The position numbers were made by a program, and so were the translations under genes. Below, piece by piece: positions 1 through 10,686 of a stretch of DNA of 46,509 bases (within the stretch, counting starts at the first letter, position 1; the number at the start of each line of letters is the position of its first letter). Source of the DNA: Parcubacteria group bacterium GW2011_GWA2_43_11 (GTDB lineage Bacteria; Patescibacteriota; Minisyncoccia; Phycocordibacterales; UBA12088); NCBI GenBank assembly GCA_000998805.1, contig LCFC01000001.1, positions 1 to 46,509 of the forward strand, in the 5' to 3' direction. Under the pieces are notes generated by a model. That model worked only from the letters and a program-made list of their open reading frames with translations. It had not been told where the DNA came from and ran no database searches.

Positions 1-116
1 AGAGTAGTATTTCCCCCACAGTTAATTCTGAAAAGACGAACCTTTGTTCGACATTTCTTGTGGTGGATTTCATTACAAATGTTCTTTAGAGATGAAGTTC
101 ATCTCTTAGGTATATT

Positions 117-150
117 AATATGCCGCCGCTTCCAAGTGGCGGTATATTTT
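117..150. terminator. Hairpin with T-rich tail upstream of the U32 peptidase gene, probable terminator of the preceding gene
   Basis: atgccgcc-gcttccaagt-ggcggtat followed by attttat. Confidence 0.5.
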
Positions 151-226
151 ATGCCCATGTTTTTTGGAATTAATATAAATCAAAAATAAGCAGACTCATA
201 TATCGCAATGTGCTATATTCATGTGT

Positions 227-1486
227 ATGAAAAAACCAGAAATACTTTCTCCCATACAAGATTTTACGTCCCTTACCGCTGCCATATCTGCCGGAGCGGA
301 TGCAGTTTTTTTTGGTGTGATAGGTTTTAATATGCGTGTCACTGCTAAAAATTTCACCGTTGACGATATCCCGATTATTACTAAACAAGCTCACACAGCG
401 GGCGTGAGGGTGTACTTAGCACTTAACACTATTGTGTACCAAGAAGAGCTTGAGGAGGTCCGTGGGGTCCTAGAGGCGTCCCTAAAGGCTGGTGTAGACG
501 CAGTGATATGTTGGGACCTTTCCGTGGTGCAAATAGCCAAGAGTATTGGATTACCTATACATTTGAGTACGCAGGCGAGTGTGGCAAATGCTGAAGCGGC
601 ACTTTTCTATAAAGAGCTTGGTATATCCCGCATCGTGCTCGCTCGTGAATGTGATATTGAACAGATTAAGAAGATAAAGGAAAAAGCGGACATTGAGATT
701 GAAGTTTTTATACACGGTGCGATGTGTGTTTCTATTTCTGGACGGTGCTTCATGTCACAGTTTAGTACTTGTCACTCTGCAAACCGTGGCGAGTGCCGTC
801 AACCGTGCAGGAGAAACTACATGATACGAGACGTGGAAGGTCAGTATGAATTTGAAGTTGGTCCGAACTATGTCCTCAGTCCCAAGGATATCTGTACCCT
901 GCCGTTTATAGAGGATCTCGTGTTTGCGGGAATTGATTGTTTTAAAATTGAAGGAAGAAATAAAAGTGCTGAGTATGTTGCTCAAGTCACTTCTGTCTAT
1001 CGTGAGGTAGTGGATTTTGTATGGGACAATAAAGATAGGATGGAAACTGCGGAGTTTAAAAAAGAACTTGCTGAACTAAAAGAGAAACACATGAAGAACC
1101 TTGAACGTGTCTTTACGCGAGGTTTTTCAAGTGGCTTTTTTATGGGAAAACCGCTCAATGAATGGACCGAAAAATATGGCAATGCAGGGACGGAGCGAAA
1201 GGTCTTTATTGGTAAGGTTGTTAATGTCTACAAAAAGATTGGAGTTGCGGAGGTGCAAATACAAACCAATGAACACTTGAGTATAGGTGATGAAATATAT
1301 ATACAGGGTGAAAAAACGGGTATACTTCGCGCTACAGTAAGCTCAATGGAGATAGAGCATGAGAAAGTAACTACAGCTTCCCAAGGAGAGATGGTCGCGA
1401 TACAGGTAGAGGGAGAAGTGCGAAAGGCTGATGAGGTTTATCGAATAGATCCTATAGAGCATGCTAACCCAAAAAACATCCAATAA
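227..1486 (+). CDS. U32 family peptidase / TrhP-like protein
   Basis: ORF with U32 motifs (ISAGADAVFFGV; EVFIHGAMCVSISGRCFMSQ...NRGECRQPCRR...DICTLPFIEDL...DCFKIEGRNKS). Start taken at MKKPEIL. Confidence 0.9.
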   Translation: MKKPEILSPIQDFTSLTAAISAGADAVFFGVIGFNMRVTAKNFTVDDIPIITKQAHTAGVRVYLALNTIVYQEELEEVRGVLEASLKAGVDAVICWDLSVVQIAKSIGLPIHLSTQASVANAEAALFYKELGISRIVLARECDIEQIKKIKEKADIEIEVFIHGAMCVSISGRCFMSQFSTCHSANRGECRQPCRRNYMIRDVEGQYEFEVGPNYVLSPKDICTLPFIEDLVFAGIDCFKIEGRNKSAEYVAQVTSVYREVVDFVWDNKDRMETAEFKKELAELKEKHMKNLERVFTRGFSSGFFMGKPLNEWTEKYGNAGTERKVFIGKVVNVYKKIGVAEVQIQTNEHLSIGDEIYIQGEKTGILRATVSSMEIEHEKVTTASQGEMVAIQVEGEVRKADEVYRIDPIEHANPKNIQ

Positions 1487-1494
1487 AAGATGAA

Positions 1495-1518
1495 GCGCCC
1501 TGACGTGGGTCAGGGCGC
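1495..1518. terminator. Intergenic hairpin between convergent genes
   Basis: Perfect 10-bp stem GCGCCCTGAC-GTGG-GTCAGGGCGC. Confidence 0.6.
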
Positions 1519-1528
1519 AAGGTAGAGG

Positions 1529-2095
1529 TTATTTATTATACATACGGTATGTTCTGAGGGTGTGTTGCACCCCCATCTCATTTTTTTTAAGGGTTATATG
1601 GCCCATTCTTTTTGCGCCAATTTTCTCGAGAATTTTTATTCCGGGAAAGTTTCTCTCGGCTACCACAGCTACCATAAAATCATAGCTTAGGCATTGATTC
1701 GCATACGTTTCCAATGCTTTGAATACTTCAATCCCGTACCCTTGGCGCTGCCACTTTTCTAATAGCCAGAACACCGGCTTGGGTCTGTTATTCGAGTGTT
1801 GTAAATTTGCGCACCCGATAAACTTACCTGTTGCGTTGTCACGAATTTGAAAATTGGACTGCAAACCTTGTTCCATTTGTGCTATCGCAAACTCAATCCT
1901 CTTAACCGTGTCCGAGTATTTTTTACACCGCTGTGCGTATAAAAATTTTGCGACCTTGTCAGTGTACCCCTCATGAATGTCAGGGATAAACTCTCGAGAT
2001 ATTGGTTGCAAGGTTATTCGTGGTGTGTCGATTACCCTGTTGAAGGGAAAAGATGATAGTAGCCCTGCGTTTTGTCCTACTGTACTTTGTTGCAT
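1529..2095 (-). CDS. GNAT family N-acetyltransferase (RimJ/RimL-like)
   Basis: ITLQPISREFIPDIHEGYT...GKFIGCANLQ...FWLLEKWQRQGYGIEVFKAL; start at MQQSTVG preceded by an AAAGGGGGG-type RBS. Confidence 0.75.
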   Translation of the reverse strand: MQQSTVGQNAGLLSSFPFNRVIDTPRITLQPISREFIPDIHEGYTDKVAKFLYAQRCKKYSDTVKRIEFAIAQMEQGLQSNFQIRDNATGKFIGCANLQHSNNRPKPVFWLLEKWQRQGYGIEVFKALETYANQCLSYDFMVAVVAERNFPGIKILEKIGAKRMGHITLKKNEMGVQHTLRTYRMYNK

Positions 2096-2301
2096 TGAAG
2101 CCCCCCTTTCTAAAAGTTTACATACTGTGTATCCTCTACTTTGAAGGATTGCACAAGGTACGGGAGTTGTCAACACTTCAGGCCTAAAGAGGGTAAAGGT
2201 ATACATTTGTTTCAACTTGTGATATTACTACGTATAGATAGGTATAAAAAATACAAAAATTCATCATATATTCATAAAAGAATAGATTAGGAGGAAAAGT
2301 A

Positions 2302-3135
2302 ATGAGATTCTGTGCGATTTGCATAATGGTATTGTTGGCATTTATGGACCCCTTGCCGACCAGTTCTGCAGAAAAGCTAACATATGTTCCGCAGCTGGAA
2401 CTGCGTTTTGCTCCAGATTTCACAAAGGACGATATAGATTCTTACCGTAAGATACTTGCAAAAATACAGGGACAATCCAACATCTGTGATTTTACTGAGA
2501 TGCAACGTGCCCCCCAAATCTTTGTTGGTCAAGATGGGGTAGAAAAGATGACAGAAGCAATGCTTGCATTGGTTCTTCAACTTCATAAGCAGTTGTTATA
2601 TGACAGATCTTTTGTCGAACATATTGCAAGTATGGTTGAGTATGATTATGCGGATGTGAAGAACACATATGTTGCACCTACGGAGTGGGGAGGAATAGGC
2701 ATAACAACAAGCAATGGAATTGAGCTGTTACCAATACCATACGGAGGGAGATTACAACTTAGGGTTGAAAATAATCCTTCGGTTCACACGGCACAACATT
2801 TTTCGTTATCATCCAGACAGCAACTGCTTAATGGTAGCTATATGTTGCCGGATTGGTCGAAGTACATTTCTCGCGTGTTTGAATTTCATATTCATACAGA
2901 TCCTTATAATAAAGAAGGGGAGGAATGTATTCCGAGTTATTCTAAGATAGATGGTGTTCATGGAAAAGATCTTGGTATGGCTATCAACAGTGCTATTGCA
3001 GGGGTGCCACACAACCACATCATCTTTGGAAAGCAGCCTAACCGTGAATTTAGTACTGTCTTCGTTGGGAGTAACAGAGACCAAGAAGGAAACTGGTTTG
3101 TCGTAGTAATCTCCCTTGAGAATGTTAAGTACTAA
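2302..3135 (+). CDS. Secreted hypothetical protein, weak JAB/JAMM-like motif
   Basis: GGAGGAAAAG RBS, signal-like N-terminus MRFCAICIMVLLAFMDPLPTSSA, C-terminal FEFHIHTDPYN...PSYSKID. Confidence 0.6.
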   Translation: MRFCAICIMVLLAFMDPLPTSSAEKLTYVPQLELRFAPDFTKDDIDSYRKILAKIQGQSNICDFTEMQRAPQIFVGQDGVEKMTEAMLALVLQLHKQLLYDRSFVEHIASMVEYDYADVKNTYVAPTEWGGIGITTSNGIELLPIPYGGRLQLRVENNPSVHTAQHFSLSSRQQLLNGSYMLPDWSKYISRVFEFHIHTDPYNKEGEECIPSYSKIDGVHGKDLGMAINSAIAGVPHNHIIFGKQPNREFSTVFVGSNRDQEGNWFVVVISLENVKY

Positions 3136-3150
3136 TGTTCCTTTGAATCT

Positions 3151-3176
3151 CACAGCCGTCTTCAGAGACGGCTGTG
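3151..3176. terminator. Intergenic hairpin terminator
   Basis: CACAGCCGTCT-TCAG-AGACGGCTGTG, perfect 11-bp stem, followed by TTTATTTATTC. Confidence 0.7.
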
Positions 3177-3181
3177 TTTAT

Positions 3182-4861
3182 TTATTCTTTACCCCAAGGG
3201 CGTAAGAACAAGCGCGCAAAACGAAGCTCTTCAAAAGAGTATTTGTTCTTCAGCGTTATACGTACCGGTGACAAATTCCATGTTTTCTCCTTGGCAAACG
3301 CTCGTGCAATCGACGCAAACTTTGCGTCAGAAAGTTTTGAATCGTCCCGTACATGCTCTAAGTGACTTTTGGTAATACTTCCCTTTTCAAGCAGTTTTTC
3401 GATATGCGAGAGTATTGTTTCAGGTGTAAATTCTCGTTTTTTCACTATCGCGTCTAGTGATGCACCCTCAATTAGCAAACGCTTGGTTTTCTCATAGGTA
3501 GATATGTTTTCTTTTGCCGTGAGCTTTTTTGTTGGTTTTGTGTGGTCCGGCTCATGTCCGCCTACGCGAAAAATAAATTCTTTTGAGACTTCTGAAATCC
3601 TCTCCACGGGAGTTTTCTGAAGTCTCAATTGTGTACGTGCGGAGTGTGCAAGAAAACGTTCGTTTGCCTCTGCAACATCCGGATGACGTGCGTACGCCCA
3701 ATCGTTGATACCTTCAAGATAAAGTCCCGTAAATGTTTTTACCCTTGAGAGTGCTACGTATCCTTGACCGCCGACAAAGGTTTTTGTCAGGTCGATGTAC
3801 GCAGCATCGAGCGTCAGACCTTGACTCTTATGCACTGTTACTGCCCACGCAAGCCTCAAAGGTATTTGAGTAACCTCGGCGAGGACTTTCTCACCATCTT
3901 CAATCTGCCAACTCGCGGGCTCAGTTTCTATGGTTTCTCCACTGTGTGTTTTAACAAGTGGATTTTGTGAAGTAAATCCTGTTACAGTTCCAAGTGTGCC
4001 GTTTACGTACAAGCCTTGGGGGTGATTTTTGACAAACATGACGACTGCCCCCTTCTTGAGAGTAAGTTTTTCAGGGACTAGTAATCCTTTTTTAAGCATC
4101 TCCACACGCTTCTTACTTCCCTTCCCTTTCATTGAAAATATGCGCGAGGGGGTCGAAAGTGCCTCAAGGCGTTTCGTGTTGAGTTCGTCGACATTTGCAT
4201 TGTGTGTATATAAATGTGGAATGTCTTGAGGAACGGTGTGTCCGATTCTTTTTTCGACGAGTGCTCGCAGAGGTCTTGTTACATTTCCCTCACGTATCGC
4301 ATTGAGGAGTGCCAAAAGGTCGGTGTCATTTTGTCGGTACTGGTCCGTAAGGTAGCACGTGTGTAGTGCAAGCTCGTTCCAAGTTTTACTTTGAAATGCA
4401 TACTGAATCTTTTCTGACCCCCTTGTCACCGGGGGAAGTTGAAAAAAATCACCACACAAGATTACTTGCATCCCTCCAAAGGGCTCGTACGTCTGAAGTC
4501 CCGCCTGAATGGACTGGTTGACCATGGTAAGCGTTTTAGCACTCAACATGGACACTTCGTCAATTATAAGCACATGCGTGCGTTGAAAGCGTTTTACCAG
4601 TTTTTCGTTTTGCTCTATTCGATCTAGGTCGTAGGGAGAGAGTTCATCTTTAATACCAATTCCTGACCATGCGTGAATAGTTTGTCCGCCAATATGCGTG
4701 GCCGCAATACCAGTAGAGGCAGTGACTGCTGGCTCAATTCCTCGCTGACGAAGCCACTGTATGTATCTGTTGAGGACGTACGTCTTACCACTTCCCGCGG
4801 CACCAGTAAGAAACACGTTCTTTCCCATCGTGAGCACCTTGAAAGCTTCGTCTTGCGTCAT
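3182..4861 (-). CDS. Pif1/RecD-like AAA helicase with C-terminal helix-turn-helix-like region
   Basis: Walker A GAAGSGKTYVLNRYI, LIIDEVSMLS, QFxLPPV-type motif FFQLPPVTRG, C-terminal AVTVHKSQGLTLDAAYIDL / YVALSRVKT. Start at MTQDEAFKVL. Confidence 0.9.
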   Translation of the reverse strand: MTQDEAFKVLTMGKNVFLTGAAGSGKTYVLNRYIQWLRQRGIEPAVTASTGIAATHIGGQTIHAWSGIGIKDELSPYDLDRIEQNEKLVKRFQRTHVLIIDEVSMLSAKTLTMVNQSIQAGLQTYEPFGGMQVILCGDFFQLPPVTRGSEKIQYAFQSKTWNELALHTCYLTDQYRQNDTDLLALLNAIREGNVTRPLRALVEKRIGHTVPQDIPHLYTHNANVDELNTKRLEALSTPSRIFSMKGKGSKKRVEMLKKGLLVPEKLTLKKGAVVMFVKNHPQGLYVNGTLGTVTGFTSQNPLVKTHSGETIETEPASWQIEDGEKVLAEVTQIPLRLAWAVTVHKSQGLTLDAAYIDLTKTFVGGQGYVALSRVKTFTGLYLEGINDWAYARHPDVAEANERFLAHSARTQLRLQKTPVERISEVSKEFIFRVGGHEPDHTKPTKKLTAKENISTYEKTKRLLIEGASLDAIVKKREFTPETILSHIEKLLEKGSITKSHLEHVRDDSKLSDAKFASIARAFAKEKTWNLSPVRITLKNKYSFEELRFARLFLRPWGKE

Positions 4862-4982
4862 ACACAATAGCTTACCGCGAAGAGCGCTCTTGTGAAAGTT
4901 AAAAGTTGAAAGTTCAAAGTACTTTCGCCTTTGGCAAACACACAAGTCCGCATTTGCGGACTTGTGAACTTTCAACTCGCTT

Positions 4983-6782
4983 CTAACTTCTCTTAGATCG
5001 TGTGCGTCCTATTTCCGTAAGATGTTGTTTTCTAAGGCGTACTGACTTTGGGGTAATTTCCAAATACTCGTCACCTGCCATCAGCTCAAGACCGTTTTCT
5101 ATGGTCAAAAGTTTTGGGTGTATGAGCTTAATTGCTTCGTCGGTACCACTACTGCGTACGTTGGTAAGGTTCTTGCCTTTTGTTGGATTCACCACCATTT
5201 CTTCACCTCGTGACGTATTGCCGATTACCTGTCCTTCGTATACTTCTACGTTTTCTTTAATGTACAGCGTTCCACGAGTCTGTAGGTTATCGAGTGAGTA
5301 AGCGAGCACCTTGCCAGTCACTTGTGAAATCATAGATCCCTCTTGACGTTTTCGTAGTTCACCGGCGTATGGTCGGAAGCCTACGACGCGCGTAGAAATA
5401 ATACCTTCACCTTTTGTGTCTATCACAAACTGACTTCGATACCCAAAGAGACCTCGAGTAGGACCATCGAATACAAGGCGTACATGTCCGTCCTTTTGTT
5501 CCATAGAGAGCATGCGTGTTCCTCGAGTCCCAAGCTTTTCTATAACGGATCCTTGGTATACCTCAGGTGTATCAATAGTCACTTCTTCATAGGGCTCTAG
5601 TTTTTTACCATCTTCTTCCTTGAAGATTACCTGTGGCTGGCTTACTTGCATTTCATATCCCTCACGTCTCATGTATTCAAGGAGGATAGCAATATGTAGT
5701 TCTCCACGTCCGCGGACGATAAATCTATCTGCACTTGTGGATTCAAAATCAATTTTAAGTCCAACATTGACTTCAAGCTCTTTTTCCAGTCGTGAACGAA
5801 GTTGTCGACTGGTGACAAACTTCCCTTCTCTTCCAGCAAATGGAGAATCGTTGATAAGAAATGTTAACTCGATAGTTGGTTCATCCACTGCTATCATTGG
5901 AAGCGGTTCAGTGTCAGGTGACGTCGAGAGTGTTTCCCCGATAAATATATCCGGTAGTCCTGCAACTATCGCAATATCACCGGCGCACACTTTTTTTGTT
6001 TCTACACGAGTGAGTCCCTCAAATGAAAAAAGTTTTGTAATTTTTCCTTTCGTTGTCTTTCCCTCTTGTATCGCGAATATTGTATCGCCCTCAGAAATAG
6101 TCCCATCGTACACACGCACGATTCCAAGCCTGCCGAGGTAGTTGTCATACGCGAGGTTAAATGGTTGCGCTCGAAGTATTGCGGTATCATCACCCTTTGG
6201 TGCAGGAACATGTTCAAGAATAAGGTCGAGAAGTGGGGTAAGGTCGGTTGACACATCCTCAAGGTTCTTTTTCGCAATGCCTTCTCTCCCAATAGCTAGA
6301 ATGGTTGGAAAATCGAGTTGTTCGTTCGTAGCTCCGAGTTCAGAGAAAAGGTCAAACACTTGATCGTGTGTGCGGTCAATATTTGCCGCAGGTTTATCTA
6401 TTTTATTGATGACCACAATAGGTCGATGCCCCAGTTCCAGAGATTTTTTGAGTACAAACCGGGTTTGAGGCATTGGACCCTCCTGCGCATCTACGACAAG
6501 GAGTACAGAGTCAATAGAGCGAAGGACTCGTTCCACTTCAGAACCGAAGTCGGCGTGACCAGGTGTGTCAACAATGTTTATTTTTGTATCTTTGTATATA
6601 CACGCTGCGTTTTTGGAGTAGATAGTAATACCACGCTCTTTTTCCAGTGTGTTGCTATCCATCGAGACACCTTCGCCCACGGCATTCGTTTGTCGTAGAA
6701 GTGCATCAGTAAGTGTTGTTTTTCCGTGGTCAACGTGGGCAATAATTGCCACGTTTCTAATATTTTTTGCGGTTGGTTCCAT
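4983..6782 (-). CDS. typA: Translational GTPase TypA/BipA
   Basis: NVAIIAHVDHGKTTLTDALLRQ, NIVDTPGHADFGSEVERVL, GRGELHIAILLEYMRREGYE; start at MEPTAKNIRN. Confidence 0.97.
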   Translation of the reverse strand: MEPTAKNIRNVAIIAHVDHGKTTLTDALLRQTNAVGEGVSMDSNTLEKERGITIYSKNAACIYKDTKINIVDTPGHADFGSEVERVLRSIDSVLLVVDAQEGPMPQTRFVLKKSLELGHRPIVVINKIDKPAANIDRTHDQVFDLFSELGATNEQLDFPTILAIGREGIAKKNLEDVSTDLTPLLDLILEHVPAPKGDDTAILRAQPFNLAYDNYLGRLGIVRVYDGTISEGDTIFAIQEGKTTKGKITKLFSFEGLTRVETKKVCAGDIAIVAGLPDIFIGETLSTSPDTEPLPMIAVDEPTIELTFLINDSPFAGREGKFVTSRQLRSRLEKELEVNVGLKIDFESTSADRFIVRGRGELHIAILLEYMRREGYEMQVSQPQVIFKEEDGKKLEPYEEVTIDTPEVYQGSVIEKLGTRGTRMLSMEQKDGHVRLVFDGPTRGLFGYRSQFVIDTKGEGIISTRVVGFRPYAGELRKRQEGSMISQVTGKVLAYSLDNLQTRGTLYIKENVEVYEGQVIGNTSRGEEMVVNPTKGKNLTNVRSSGTDEAIKLIHPKLLTIENGLELMAGDEYLEITPKSVRLRKQHLTEIGRTRSKRS

Positions 6783-6929
6783 AGTGAAATAGGTACTCTT
6801 TGAGCACGAAAAATGATTATGCCACATCCTATCAAAAAAAGCTAGTACGGCTTTGTGCTACGAGGTATGCGTGTAACTAATGTACGTCTGGTCCTAGTAT
6901 CAAAATGTTCTCATGCTACTATGTATTTA

Positions 6930-7892
6930 ATGAAGAAACATGGTAGAAGTTTGACTGCATTCATAATACTTATTGGGATACCAGTGTATGTCCTCTGTGT
7001 CTTTGTCTCCGAAGTGTTTGCGCCAGAAATGGAAGTGGTTCAAGATGACCATACAGTTGCACGTGTCACCTTTGTTGGAGACATGATGTTTGACAGGTAT
7101 ATACGAGAGAGCGGTCATGCCCGTGGTTACGATAGTATTTTTACAGATGTGCTTCCTATGCTTGGCAAAAGTGATGTACTTGTCGGAAACCTTGAAGGTC
7201 CGATAACTTCACTTACTCCGGTGTCAGACTGGCGTGACGGTGGTCCTGACCACTACCGTTTTACTTTTGCAACGACCGTCGCAGACACTATTGCACATAC
7301 AGGTTTTGATGCCGTTTCCCTTGGAAACAACCATATTTTTAATTTTGGCGAGGAAGGAGTAGCTCAAACAAAAACATGGCTAGCACAAAACAACCTAGGA
7401 TACTTTGGAGCACCCGATGAAGTGTATGTTCCATGGAGATATGCCTCCAGTTCCCCGACAATGGTTATCTATGCATTTGACACTTGGCATTCTCGGGATG
7501 TTGTGCGCTTAACCGAACGTATTGCGGGAGAGTCGGAAGATGTTTTTGTCGTTGTGTATGCCCACTGGGGTAACGAATATGAAATAACTCCCACTAGTGG
7601 ACAACGAGAGCTTGCACACCGTTTTATTGACGCAGGGGCTGATTTTGTTGTAGGGTCTCACCCTCACGTGATTCAAACCAAGGAAATGTTTCAAGGAAAA
7701 TGGATATATTATTCTCTGGGAAATTTTGTATTTGATCAATATTTCAGTCCTAAAGTGCAGTGTGGTGCCATTGTGAACTTAACAATACAAGAGGATTTGA
7801 CGTATACGGTTGAGGAAGGGTTTGTTGAGTTAGCACGAGACGGTACTACAAAAATGGGTGACTGTACTGTCTCTGTTCCGCTTGATGAGTAA
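6930..7892 (+). CDS. CapA family protein (poly-gamma-glutamate capsule synthesis type)
   Basis: VTFVGDMMFDRYI...VGNLEGPIT...SLGNNHIFNFGEEG...VYAHWGNEYE...VVGSHPHVIQ. Confidence 0.9.
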   Translation: MKKHGRSLTAFIILIGIPVYVLCVFVSEVFAPEMEVVQDDHTVARVTFVGDMMFDRYIRESGHARGYDSIFTDVLPMLGKSDVLVGNLEGPITSLTPVSDWRDGGPDHYRFTFATTVADTIAHTGFDAVSLGNNHIFNFGEEGVAQTKTWLAQNNLGYFGAPDEVYVPWRYASSSPTMVIYAFDTWHSRDVVRLTERIAGESEDVFVVVYAHWGNEYEITPTSGQRELAHRFIDAGADFVVGSHPHVIQTKEMFQGKWIYYSLGNFVFDQYFSPKVQCGAIVNLTIQEDLTYTVEEGFVELARDGTTKMGDCTVSVPLDE

Positions 7893-7961
7893 GGGTGCGT
7901 TTAGGCTATTACTTGCACTGTGGTACAGTGTGTGATATTTGTAGCCGATACAATATATATT

Positions 7962-10151
7962 ATGCAAACACTTGTAATTGTTGAGTCCCCTGCAAAAGCA
8001 AAGACTATAGAGAAATATCTCGGTAAGGGATATGTAGTCAAAGCATCTGTTGGTCACATACGTGATTTACCAAAATCGAACAAAAACGCCATCGATATAC
8101 AGGCGGGTTTTGTGCCGAACTATGAAGTTGTTCAAAAGAAGCAGGATATTATCAAAGAATTATCCGCCTATGCAAAAAAGTCTGACAAAGTTCTTCTTGC
8201 TACTGACCGCGACCGAGAAGGTGAAGCTATCGCTTGGCACCTCGTAGAGGCATTGAAGCTGCCCAAAGAAAAAACAAAACGCATCGCTTTCAATGAAATT
8301 ACCAAAGAGGCCGTGCAGGAAGCTATTAAGCATCCACGAGATATTGATCAAAACCTACGTAAGGCGCAAGAAGCAAGACGAGTACTCGATCGTTTGGTCG
8401 GGTATGATCTCTCAGGACTTATCTGGAAGAAAGTGCGTTATGGTCTTTCAGCGGGACGTGTTCAGTCACCGGCACTTCGCATACTTATGGAGCGAGAGAG
8501 AGAAATTCGAGCGTTCATACCGGAGGCGTATTGGGTGCTCACTGCGAATGTCGTGTCTCACGATTACACCTTTTCTCTCACCTGTACCGAAGAACCCAAG
8601 GAAGAGGCAGAGGCAAATCGCATCGTTGCTGTGGCAAAAGAAGGTTTATGGTCTGTAAAAGAAGTAAAAGAATCTGAACAAAAGCGTGCTCCTCGACCGC
8701 CGTTTACTACCTCAACATTGCAACAGACCGCTTCAACCCGTCTTGGTTTTTCTCCATCAAAAACCATGGCTGTAGCACAGAAACTCTATGAAGCAGGACA
8801 CATTACCTACATGCGTACGGACAGTTTGACTCTCTCTGAAGCCGCACTTGGTATGTTGTCTTCCGTTATTGAAAAGAATTTTGGAAAAGCATTTATAGAA
8901 ATCAAAAAGTATAAGACAAAATCAAAAAATGCTCAGGAAGCTCACGAAGCGATTCGCCCCACAAACCCTGTCAAAATTCGTGCTGGTAGTACAGATGAAC
9001 AGAAGCGTTTGTACAACCTGATTTGGATGAGGACAGTCGCTTCGCAAATGAAGAGTGCTCAACTTGCAAAGACAAAAATTCTTGCAAACATTGCAGGTGG
9101 TACTATTCCTGACTTTGCGGTGCGAGGTTCACGTGTGGTATACGATGGATGGCTTAAAGCCGATCCTGCGGCACGGGGTGAAGATATTGAACTGCCTCAA
9201 GTACATAAGGGTGACTCGCTTACACTGACTTCAATAGAGAGTGAAGGAAAGTACACCACCCCACCCAACAGGTTTACCGAGGCGGGTCTGGTGAAGGAGC
9301 TTGAGAAGAGTGGTATCGGACGCCCTTCAACGTATGCAAGTATCATGAAAAACCTCGCTGACCGTGGGTACGTAGAAAAACAAGGCAAGACGCTCATCCC
9401 GACGGACACTGGTGATGTGGTGAGTAGTTTTCTTGAAAAATATTTTAAAGAGTACATCAGTAATTCCTTTACTGCAGATATGGAGAACGAGCTTGACGAA
9501 ATTGCCAATGGCACGAGGGAGTACGCGGCGACACTAAAAAATTTCTATACGACATTTAGCGAGGAAGTAAAAAGCAAAGAAAACATTGAAAAACTTACAA
9601 ACCTTGGCCCGGTATCAAAAGAGTTTACTTGTCCAAAGTGTCAGGCACTCATGGAGTTTAAGCTAGGTCGTGGTGGCAAGTTTATGAGTTGTACGAAATA
9701 CCCTGAATGTGATGGTGCACGCACCAATACTGGAGATATTGTAGAACCAGATAAATCATTGGGTGTATACCCTGAAACGGGTGAAGAAATTTTTGTGCTT
9801 AATGGAAGATTTGGTCCTTACGTACAAGTTGGTGATCCGAAAAAAGCGAAAGAAAAGGGTAAAAAAGAAAAACCTCGACGTGCAAGTTTACCAAAGGATA
9901 AGGATCCTAGCGAGGTCACACTAAAAGATGCTCTAACGTACCTGACGCTTCCACGTATGTTAGGGGTACATCCAGTCACAAATGAGCCAATTACCGCGTC
10001 TGTGGGCCGTTTTGGGCCGTACATCGTACATGAGAAGGACTTCCGTTCACTCAAAAAAGATGATGTGTACACTATTACCTTGGAGCGAGCACTTGAAATT
10101 CTTGCGGAAGAAAAAAAGGTGCGCAAAGGCCGCTTTGCAAAAAAGAAATAG
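7962..10151 (+). CDS. topA: DNA topoisomerase I
   Basis: MQTLVIVESPAKAKTIEKYLGKGYVVKASVGHIRDLP, DRDREGEAIAWHL, YMRTDS, C-terminal zinc-finger CPKCQALMEFKLGRGGKFMSCTKYPEC. Confidence 0.98.
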   Translation: MQTLVIVESPAKAKTIEKYLGKGYVVKASVGHIRDLPKSNKNAIDIQAGFVPNYEVVQKKQDIIKELSAYAKKSDKVLLATDRDREGEAIAWHLVEALKLPKEKTKRIAFNEITKEAVQEAIKHPRDIDQNLRKAQEARRVLDRLVGYDLSGLIWKKVRYGLSAGRVQSPALRILMEREREIRAFIPEAYWVLTANVVSHDYTFSLTCTEEPKEEAEANRIVAVAKEGLWSVKEVKESEQKRAPRPPFTTSTLQQTASTRLGFSPSKTMAVAQKLYEAGHITYMRTDSLTLSEAALGMLSSVIEKNFGKAFIEIKKYKTKSKNAQEAHEAIRPTNPVKIRAGSTDEQKRLYNLIWMRTVASQMKSAQLAKTKILANIAGGTIPDFAVRGSRVVYDGWLKADPAARGEDIELPQVHKGDSLTLTSIESEGKYTTPPNRFTEAGLVKELEKSGIGRPSTYASIMKNLADRGYVEKQGKTLIPTDTGDVVSSFLEKYFKEYISNSFTADMENELDEIANGTREYAATLKNFYTTFSEEVKSKENIEKLTNLGPVSKEFTCPKCQALMEFKLGRGGKFMSCTKYPECDGARTNTGDIVEPDKSLGVYPETGEEIFVLNGRFGPYVQVGDPKKAKEKGKKEKPRRASLPKDKDPSEVTLKDALTYLTLPRMLGVHPVTNEPITASVGRFGPYIVHEKDFRSLKKDDVYTITLERALEILAEEKKVRKGRFAKKK

Positions 10152-10292
10152 CTAGACTAACAACCTTTACTGATTTTATTAATATAGAAATTAAAACCTG
10201 TTCCTTGATTTAATTCGAAAAATATGTTTAAATATAAAAAGGATATATGAGGAAGGTTAAGGGGATAACCACAACTTTGTAAGGAGAACACC

Positions 10293-10577
10293 ATGAAAAC
10301 TTGTGAATACTGTGGTCAAGAAAATGTCCCCGGAAATCACACCTGTGCAAAAATGCCAATCGAAGCACGAAACATGACTCGTTCAGTTAATCGTCTGTGT
10401 CGGGAGAATGAGAAAAGTAGCAGAAGATTTTTTAAAGACTGTGGATTGGGGCTATATTTTCTTATATTGATTGTTCTCGCTGTAGTTCTGTACTGGACTG
10501 ATTCAAAATGGAGAGGAATTCCTGAATGTATTATTTTTCTGTCCTTCTTATTTGTTCATTTGAATGCGGATGAATGA
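10293..10577 (+). CDS. Small hypothetical protein, N-terminal zinc-ribbon-like CxxC and two TM helices
   Basis: AAGGAGAACACC RBS then MKTCEYCGQENVPGNHTC; hydrophobic C-terminal half. Confidence 0.65.
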   Translation: MKTCEYCGQENVPGNHTCAKMPIEARNMTRSVNRLCRENEKSSRRFFKDCGLGLYFLILIVLAVVLYWTDSKWRGIPECIIFLSFLFVHLNADE

Positions 10578-10640
10578 TGACCATTGCAATAACTTAGCAC
10601 GACGCTATTTCCGGAGTAAATCTGGTCACTAAGCAGACCG

Positions 10641-10670
10641 AAAGGGGAGATGATGCACATCTTCCCCTTT
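10641..10670. terminator. Hairpin terminator
   Basis: AAAGGGGAGATG-atg-CACATCTTCCCCTTT followed by CTTTGTTTGTT. Confidence 0.6.
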
Positions 10671-10686
10671 CTTTGTTTGTTATTAT

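Noticed and set aside
755-985. Minus-strand ORFs antisense to clear genes (also 5620..6141, 16761..17084, 44891..45631 and similar)
   Set aside because: Lie opposite strongly recognisable proteins and show no independent coding evidence.
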